NCBI GenBank assembly: GCA_017311185.1
Contig: JAESUZ010004921.1
Span: forward strand, 496,001-560,000
Length of the DNA: 64,000 bases
Direction of reading: 5' to 3'
Source: Proteles cristata cristata
Lineage: Eukaryota > Chordata > Mammalia > Carnivora > Hyaenidae
Numbering within the stretch: the stretch's first letter is position 1; each line of letters begins with the position of its first letter. The position numbers were made by a program, and so were the translations under genes. The notes beneath the pieces were generated by a model. That model was not told the DNA's origin and did not search any database. It saw only the letters and a list, made by a program, of their open reading frames with translations. Below, piece by piece: positions 56,346 to 64,000 of the stretch.

Positions 56346-58790
56346 TGTATTGGTATCCAGTTTAGATTTCAATATTCTCTGGATAGGATTGTTTTCCTGT
56401 CCAGAAGATTATAAATCAAATATTTTGCAGTGTTGGATTTTGAGTGAGCATTACTGGTGGCAAACCATGAACACTGGAAACCAACGTTTGACATGGTACT
56501 ATTTTATTTATCAAGTCTTATTTGTTTATCTCTATAATCTGCTTAGAAAAAGCCAAACGACAAACCATTATCAGTGGTAAGTCATCCAAGAGATCAAGAA
56601 AATGTCTTTACTGACGATGGCTTTGAGGATGTCTCTTTCTTCTCACAGTGTACTCATTGTTATTAGTTCCTAACAAAGGGAAACTAAGCTTCAGTAGGTC
56701 TCACAAAAGAGTGGGATAAGGAAATCTTAATTATTGAATTTAGGATGCTCATGAAATTCTAAGAAGTGGTGGCCAGGAGTAGAATCTGTCTGTTTGTATA
56801 CTTCCCTAACCACCTACCTACCTAGGTATCATCTATTGATAAATAATTGATGAACTCAAAACATGCCATTTCCTCCATTCCCTATCAATGCCTTTTGCAT
56901 AAACCATTTTCTGTGCCCCACATGCTCTTCCCATAACTCTACTAGTTATTTTTCAAAATTGCAGCATGAACATGTCTTCCTAAAATAATGATTAGCTTCC
57001 TTGTAGATTAACTGATATGGCCTTCATTCACTCTTATAACATCATGTATATCATGTAAAATATATATCATGGAACTTTTCAGGGTTTTATAATGATGTTC
57101 ACTCAATATTGCATCCACAAAGCCAATTGCAATGACTGTTACATAATAGGTAATAATAATTTAAAAATTAAAAAAAATCAGTGAGTAAATGATTTCCAGT
57201 AAAACGGTTTAGTCCTATCTCTGCCAAATGGGACTGCAAGAGATAAGCATTCATGGCTCTATGAATACTATGAGGAGCATGATAATTTTGTAGCAGATTA
57301 GAAGAATTAGGAAGCTGGTATGGCAGTAAGTCAAACACACTTAAATTGGCACATCTCTTTTAGGATAACATTTTCTTAAGCATAATAATTTTTTGTCTTC
57401 ACAGAAAACATAAATAATCTTTTTCTTACCCAGGTACTGCAATTTGCTTGCTTTCTACCTCTGAAACATGACTTTGTATAATTCATTACATTTAGATAGT
57501 TTCTCACTTAGCAGGGTTTAGATGGTCATTTTGAATAGGTGCTCTATTCAAAAGGAAAACACCTGTTAAGGGGTTAATGTCATCTTCTGTATGTTCAATC
57601 TCAGGAATTTACAGATTTCATACCAAATCTATCTGTACTCTGGTGTTAGCCTGCTTACTGCCATCCCAACACATACTTCTATAGGCAAGCTTGTCCCTTT
57701 GTCTCTTTATAACATCTACAAAGCGAATATGTTTCATCCATAGATTTGATATTGGCATCAAACCTTTTACTTTCTCAGAATTTGAGTTACCACCTATGCA
57801 ATTTGGATCCCAGTTTCAAATGAACTAGTAATCAGAAACCTCCCATCTAATCCAAGTCTCCTGTGAGGTAGCTGCTCTCATCTCTTGTGAAACAAGACAT
57901 GATAACAGGCATGATAAAGCCTTCCTGAAAGAGATCCTCCAATTCTTTCCCAGAGGAACTACTCAGGTGTTCTTTCCAAAACTCTTAGAGCTTTTAGAAA
58001 AAAAAATCAAATATATTATTTTTCCACTTATTTTGTTCTTTTTCCGTATTTTTCAATTTGTTTTATTTAGTGTACTACCCATCCTTTGATATCAAAATTA
58101 AATAAAATTTGGAAAAAAGAATTCTACTATTTTATCACCCTTATAAATCAGCTATTTCATTGTCTTATAACACTTGACCACATCTGAACATAATTTTTAA
58201 TGTATACATTTATAAATTAAAGTTTTGTGTGTTAGATTTATTAACTTCTCCTAGAATCTTTTTTCAACATAGGCATTTTTGATGCAATGGGTTTTTTAAA
58301 TTATTTTTGAACTGGTGTCCAGAAGTAATGATCTTAGAAATCTGGCAGAATTTCTTATGCTAATTATTCTGAATCAATAATTTTCTAACATTTTATTTAT
58401 GCACTTACATATTGATTTTGCTATTAATAACATAGTTCAGTAATTGTAACATGGATATTTGATCACATTTTAGTATTTCTGAAATTGGAGTGCATCTTCC
58501 AATTGATGATATATTATGATTGCTTTATCCAGCTGTCCACTATGATGTAGTTACCATCATCTTCACATGCACAAACACAAAAGCAAAAGTGTTACTTACA
58601 TAACATATTTCCCTGGCTCAGAAAAACATCCTAGAGACATTAGAAAAGCACATTTTAACCCTTAGGAACCAAATGACTAAGGGAAGGGAGGTGGCAACTT
58701 TTGAATCACGTGCTGTTACCCTCCCTCCCCAAGAAAAATCATATGATCTAAGTAGATACAGGATAAAAAAAATAGATTCAATCCATCATC
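56346..58790. other. Long unique stretch, no gene found
   Basis: About 2.4 kb without a recognisable repeat. The 76-codon frame at 56350-56580 has no domain. No splice-flanked coding segment is evident. Confidence 0.5.
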
Positions 58791-60858
58791 CATTCATGAG
58801 GAAAACTTGGAATGGAAGATTACCTGATTATCTTCCCAACTTAGTATAAAGAACATAAAAAAATCCTAAAGCTAAAATCACATAATGAAAACTAGATGTT
58901 TTCTTGCTAACGTAATGAAAAGTAAATATGTCAGTTCTCACTAGATTTATTCAATATCATATTAGAATACCTTGCTAAGATAATAAAACAAGAAATAAAA
59001 GATGTACAGATTGGGGAGGAAGACCTAAAACTGTTTTTACTCACCTATCACATGTTTGTCTATATAAGAAATCCCAAAGAAGCACAAAAAAACCCACACC
59101 CTCCTAACACTAACTAGCAATTATAGTAAGTTTGTTGCCTACAAGTTAATATACAAAAGCCCACTGTTTTCTTAGACAAAATCAATGAAATACTGGAATT
59201 TAAAGTTGAAAAACACAAAGCATTTACATTAGCACCAAATAAAAAAGTAAATATGTATAGATCTAAAATAATATATATGTATCAGATCCATATGAGGAAA
59301 ACCACAATACTCTGATGACAGAAATCAAAGATACGAAAGAAAAAATATAGAGCTATTCAATGTCCAAGGATAGTAATAGTCATATATTTCCAATATATAG
59401 GCTTTTCTCAAACATATTTGTAGATTCAACATAATCCCAATTAAAATCCCAGAAAGTTATTTTATAGATATTGACAAAATGATTCTATAGTTTATAGAAT
59501 AGAGAAGCAAAAGACATAGAACAGCCAACACAATACTGAAGGAAAAGTACAAAGTTGGAAGACTGACACTATTCAACTTCAAGACTTACTATAAAGGTAT
59601 AGTAATTAAGGCACTATGGGATTAGCAAACAGATGGACAAATAAATGGAACAGAATAAAGATCCCCACAATAGACTCATACAATTATAATCAATTGGCCA
59701 CCAACAAAGGAACAAAGGCAATTCAATGGAGAAGGGATGGTCTTTCTAACAAATGGTACTGAAACAAGAAGATAGATAAATGCAAAAACTTGCAATTAAA
59801 CACAGATCTTATACACTTCACAAAAATTAACTTAAAATATTTTATACACCTAACTGTAAAAAACAAAACTATAAAATCATAGAAATTAACCTAAGAGAAA
59901 AACAAGGTGACCTTGGCTCTGACAATGACTTTTAATGTACAACACCAAAACCATAATCCAAGAAAAAGAAACAAAAAGATAATCTGGATTTTGTTAAAAT
60001 TAAAAACTTCTGTTCTACAAAATACAGTGTCAAAGGAATGAGGAGACAAGTTTTCGACTAGGAGAAATATGTGTGAAACATACACTCATAAAGAAACGTT
60101 ATCCAAAATATACAAAGAACCATTAAAACTCAATAAGAAAACCAACACTACAATTAAAAAAAAAAAAGGGCCTAGGACTTTAACTGATACCTCACCACAG
60201 AAGACACATAGTGATAAGCAAATGAAAAGATATTCCACATCATGTCATTAGGATGCAAAGAAGATGAAAAGACTAAGTAAAAAAGACATACACACCCCTA
60301 AGTTTATTGCAGCACTATATACAATAGCTAAGATATAGAAACAATCCAAATGTCCATCCATAGATAAACCAATAAAGAAGATATGGTACATATTTTTGCA
60401 AAGGAATATTACTCAGGCATTAAAAAGATGGGATCTTGCCATTTGTGACAACACAGATGGACCTAGAGGATATTTTGCTAAGTGAAATAAGTCAGACAGA
60501 GAGAGATAGATACCATATGACTTCATTTCTATGTGGGATCTAAAAAAAAAAATGAATAAACAAAAAATAGAATCAGACCTATAAATACAGAGAACAAACT
60601 GATGATTGCCAGAGGGAATGAAGATGCAAGGATAGGCAAAATCAGTGAAGGAGAGCGGGAGATACAGGCTTCCAGTTATGGAATGAATATGTCATTCTAA
60701 TAAAAGGTACAATATAGAGAATATATTCAATGGTATTGTAATAGCATTGCATGGTGACACATAGTGGCTACACTTGTAGTGACATTACCATAATATACGG
60801 AGTTGTTGAATCATTATATGATATACCTGAAACTAATCTAGTGTTGTGTGTCAAAAAC
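58791..60858 (+). mobile_element. Old L1, ORF2 second half and 3' UTR
   Basis: About 2 kb of forward L1 with frequent stops. From about 58935 it follows ORF2 in order: 'TATTCAATATCATATTAGAATACC' (reverse transcriptase core), 'GGCACTATGGGATTAGC', 'CAACCAATGG...AGGGATGGTC' region, 'GATAATCTGGATTTTG', 'AACCATTAAAACTCAATAAG', 'TTATTGCAGCACTATATACAATAGC' and 'AAGGAATATTACTCAGGC'. The 3' UTR runs to 'ATATACCTGAAACTAATCTAGTGTTGTGTGTC' and an A-rich end that grew into the GGAA microsatellite. Inactive. Confidence 0.85.
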
Positions 60859-60860
60859 TA

Positions 60861-60938
60861 AAAGGAAGGAAGGAAGGAAGGAAGGAAAGAAGGAAGGAAG
60901 GAAGGAAGGAAGGAAGAAAGGAAGAAAGGAAGAAAGGA
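60861..60938 (+). repeat. (GGAA)n microsatellite on an L1 tail
   Basis: About 19 GGAA/GAAA units, mostly AAGG with some AAAG interruptions, directly after the L1 3' end. It probably grew from the A-rich tail. Confidence 0.95.
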
Positions 60939-61099
60939 ATCAATCAAGGAAATTTTCTGTAAAAATTTCAATTCATTCCAAACTTCATGTACAAATACAC
61001 ACAAAATATTTTCTATAAAATGTGATATTTCTAAGTTCAGATTTATAAACTAATTTGAAAAATAAAAACTGCTTTCCTTCACTTTACTGAAAAGTACAT

Positions 61100-61905
61100 T
61101 TTCAAAAAAAGTACAAATTTAAACAATGAACATATCCTATTAGAATGGCCAAAATCCAGAATGCCAAGAATGCCAATGCTGGTGAGTATTTGGAGCAATA
61201 GAACACTCATACATTGCTGGTGTGAGTTCAAAGTGGTACAGCCACTTTGGAAAACAGTTTGGTAGTTTCTTACAACACTGAACATACTCTTACCAGAGAA
61301 TTCAGCAATTGAACTCCTTGCCAAAACTTGGAAGCACTCAAGAAACCTTTAGTAGGTGAAGAGAAAAATAAACTATGGTACATCCAAACAAGAGAATATT
61401 ATACAACACTAAAAAGAATTATTAATACACAAAAAGACATGGAGAAATCTTAATGTCTAGTGCTGAATCAAAGAAAGCCAATCTGAAAAGGGTACATACT
61501 ATATGATTCCAACTACATGACATCCTTGAAAAAGGCGAAACTGTGGAAACAGTTTAAAGATCCATGGTTGCCAAGGGTTCAAGGTGAGAAAAGGAAAAAT
61601 GAACTGATGGAACCCAAGAGTTAATTTTTAGGGTAGTTGTAGTATTCTGTATGATATTGTGACATTGTTATGGTAGGCACATGTCATTAGGCCGGTGTCA
61701 GAATCCACAGAAGGTACAACATGGAATCCTGATGGAAATTACAGATTTTAGTCAATAATATTGTATCACTATTGGTTTCTCAATGATAACAAATGTGTAT
61801 GTATATGTTAATAATAGGACACACTGTATGCTAATGGGTGATGGGAACCCTAATTAATGCTTGTTTTTTTTTTTTTCTGTAAACCTGAAACTTTTTTTAA
61901 AGACC
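61100..61905 (+). mobile_element. Second old L1 3' end, different subfamily
   Basis: 'CTATTAGAATGGCCAAAATCC', 'CATACATTGCTGGTGTGAGTTCAAAGTGGTACAGCCAC', 'AGAATATTATACAACACTAAAAAG', then a 3' UTR ending 'CTGTAAACCTGAAACTTTTTTTAAAG'. That end is unlike the neighbouring copy, so this is a separate, older-type insertion (L1ME/L1MC-like). Confidence 0.8.
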
Positions 61906-61949
61906 ATGGGGAAAGAGAATATAGAAACATAGAATAACGGGGAGGCAGA

Positions 61950-62105
61950 AAACCTAGTACAGCTAGCAGATAGCAAAACCAAGGGAGAGTGGTGGAAAAT
62001 GCTGCTTAGTCACAGGGACCAAATCTAAAGAGTTTGTACTTCATCAAACTACCAAGAGAAGCCATTGAAAGTGGTAATATAATCAACTTGTGATACTATA
62101 AGAAA
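61950..62105 (-). repeat. Possible L2 fragment
   Basis: 'GAGTTTGTACTTCATCAAAC' followed by 'GAAGCCATTGAAAGTGGTAATATAATCAACTTG' fits reversed L2 weakly. Confidence 0.4.
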
Positions 62106-62875
62106 TATATATTTGGTCTTTGTCCCCAATTTTTGATGCAGAGCTCTAAATCCTGTGGATTTTCTGAGTGTTAGGGGTAACACGAGTAACTTTTGTTTCA
62201 ATAAAGTTACTCTTGATGGGTCCCTAGATACCTTCTGGATAGGGGCTGGTCGCCTGAAGAACTAATCATGTGATTAGAGAGCGGGAACTTCTAGCCTTAC
62301 ACCTGGACCTCTGAAGAAAGGAGATGAAGGATTAACCCAATCATTGATGGGCAATGACTTCATCAATCATGCCTATGCAATGTAACTTCCCTAAAAAACC
62401 CTAAACAGGGTTTGGAGAGCTTCTAGTTCTGGCGAATACATCCATATGCCAGGTCAACTCTATGGAGAGAGAAGTTACTGTGTTTGGGACCATTCTGGAC
62501 CATGCTCCGTATACCTTTTCCATTTAGTTGTTCCCGACTTCTATTTCTCATAATAAACCGGCAATAGTAAGTAAAGTGTTCTCCTGATTTTTGTGAACCA
62601 TTCTAGCCCAGTTGTTAAAACTGAGGAAGGGGTGTGGAATGCCTGAGTTAAAAGCTGACTGCTCACAAGTACAGGCAGTGGCTATGAGTGACATGTGTCA
62701 TGGTGGCAGCCTCATGGGAGAGAGCTGGGAAATAGTTAACCTATGGTTACATAAGTTAGTGTCAAAACTGAATCAAATTACAGAACACAAAGTCGGGATC
62801 CAGAGAGTTGGAAAATTAGTCAGTATGGGAGTAAATCCCCACAAATTTTGTGTCAGAAGTATGTGTTAAAACAGT
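62106..62875 (+). repeat. LTR-like ancient endogenous-retrovirus relic
   Basis: GC-balanced block with 'GTTTGGAGAGCTTCTAGTTCTGG', 'GTGTTTGGGACCATTCTGGACC', an AATAAA signal at 62552-62557, 'GTGAACCATTCTAGCCCAG' and 'CCCCACAAATTTTGTGTCAGAAGTATGTG'. I recognise this as an LTR pattern but cannot give the family. No viral coding sequence is present. The 85-codon frame at 62612-62869 is inside it. Confidence 0.6.
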
Positions 62876-64000
62876 ACAGACAACCTAAGACACACTCAAA
62901 ATTTTGGAGACAAAGTTTGGGAAAACATTAGTGGTGGGGAAGAAAGGGGGCAAATAGGTGGTTACTGTATCAGAAAAGGTTTCAAACTAGGTGTAGATAG
63001 ATAGAAGAACTTTCATAGAAATCCTATTAAACTTAAGCCTTCCGAGACACCTCATCTTTGCAAATAAAATGGTAGCGTTATGTATTTTTTAAAGACAAGG
63101 TAGGAACACCATGAGCTGCATTACAAAAAGGGCTATAAACCCTAAAACAGAGACAATAGCAAATTCAATCCAAGTTTATAAGTCTGAATTCTCAACAGAG
63201 ATATCATGGACTCTGTATCCTGCGCAGGACATAGAGAAAAATGATCATCTAGATGTCAGATTAAAAAAACAAAAAACAAACCAAAAAAAAAAAAAAACCC
63301 TGTAACAACTACTTGGAAAATATACACTGTAGACATTAATGAAGTTGAAACAAATTTGGAAACAAGTGTTATTAATAGGAATACTTTTTCATATCATTTG
63401 AAGATTGATATAAACTGGAAAAGTTACTAAAAACCAATTCAGGACGAACCAAGGAAACTTGAGTTCTTGAGCTCAGGACTCAGTGCTTTATATTCCCCAC
63501 ATTGAGACTTTATGTTTCATTGTGTTAACAGGAAGGACATCACTGTCAATTTTAAGTTGAGATAAATAGTCAAATTTATGTTACTTTTATCCACAGTGAT
63601 GATTCTTTCATTTGTTTGTTAGCAGACTTGAACTCAATGCCTTTATTAGGTAAATTCTCCTTGACAATTTAGGCAGCACTGTGGAGTTTCCAGGTTTATT
63701 TGATATGCAATTTAATCTGCAATGTAAGTAGTATTATGGAGAGTTTTCTAGTGTCACATTGAGCTTTCCAATTTGACATTGATCTCTTTACATATTTTTT
63801 GGAAAACTACTACAAGTCCGAAAGTACCCAGAGAACTAGATTCTAGAACAATAAGAGCCCAAAGACCCTGAGTAAGGGAGGGAGTAGGGCATCTCAAGGA
63901 ACCTCTTTCTCAGATAAAAAATCTTTCAAGTTGTAAGCAGAACAATAATCTCAAACAATAGAGAGGAATGTAGAAACACTCAGGTATTTAAGTAGAGGTG
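62876..64000. other. Unique DNA to the window end
   Basis: Contains an A-rich run at about 63262-63297. The 64-codon frame at 63111-63305 ends in that run and has no domain. Confidence 0.5.

Noticed and set aside
1..64000. A previously undescribed multi-gene system
   Set aside because: No host gene can be supported anywhere in the window; everything with structure is explained by retrotransposons, LTR relics, simple repeats or small duplications.

Overview
This 64 kb window is AT-rich mammalian nuclear DNA from a cat-like (feliform) carnivore, most likely a felid. The main evidence is about 26 copies of the carnivore tRNA-Lys-derived SINE in its feliform form (head reading GCGCCTGGGTGGCTCAG, a central CTCAGAGCCTGGAGCCTG block, a CT-rich tail, then an AAATAAATAAA-type tail). 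There are also young carnivore L1 elements, plus older repeats shared by mammals (L1M/HAL1, L2, MIR, MLT1 LTRs, MER5-like). Family names are from recognition by eye, not from a library search.

I found no host protein-coding gene, processed pseudogene, rRNA or true tRNA gene. Every open frame above about 100 codons lies in a repeat, lies antisense to L1 ORF2, or is an unremarkable chance frame in AT-rich DNA. The window reads as intergenic or deep-intronic sequence.

Layout. 1-16.6 kb: unique DNA with eight SINEs, L2 and MIR relics, an unnamed interspersed repeat at 8.7-9.1 kb and an old L1/HAL1-like copy at 11.3-13.0 kb. 16.6-18.9 kb: an old minus-strand L1 whose 3' part is joined to its own 5' leader, with a SINE nested inside. 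22.1-28.2 kb: the main feature, a minus-strand L1 about 6.1 kb long with a CpG-rich 5' leader and a 14-bp target-site duplication. Its coding capacity is broken by loss of most of ORF1 and by at least four frameshifts and two stops in ORF2. 28-47 kb: SINEs, an inverted (twin-primed) L1 fragment, L2, two MLT1 LTR pieces and a HAL1-like segment. 47-58.8 kb: mostly unique DNA with a very short 5'-inverted young L1 insertion at 50.9 kb and a diverged pair of about 180-bp copies 2.1 kb apart. 58.8-62.9 kb: two old plus-strand L1 3' ends, a GGAA microsatellite and an LTR-like relic. The rest is unique.

The elements do not form a pathway. What the window records is a layered history of retrotransposition: ancient MIR/L2/MLT1, then L1M/HAL1, then felid L1 and SINE copies with readable target-site duplications. 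I did not find a new biological system. The best leads are structural: internally deleted L1s, a micro-inversion from twin priming, and the unexplained diverged duplicate pair.
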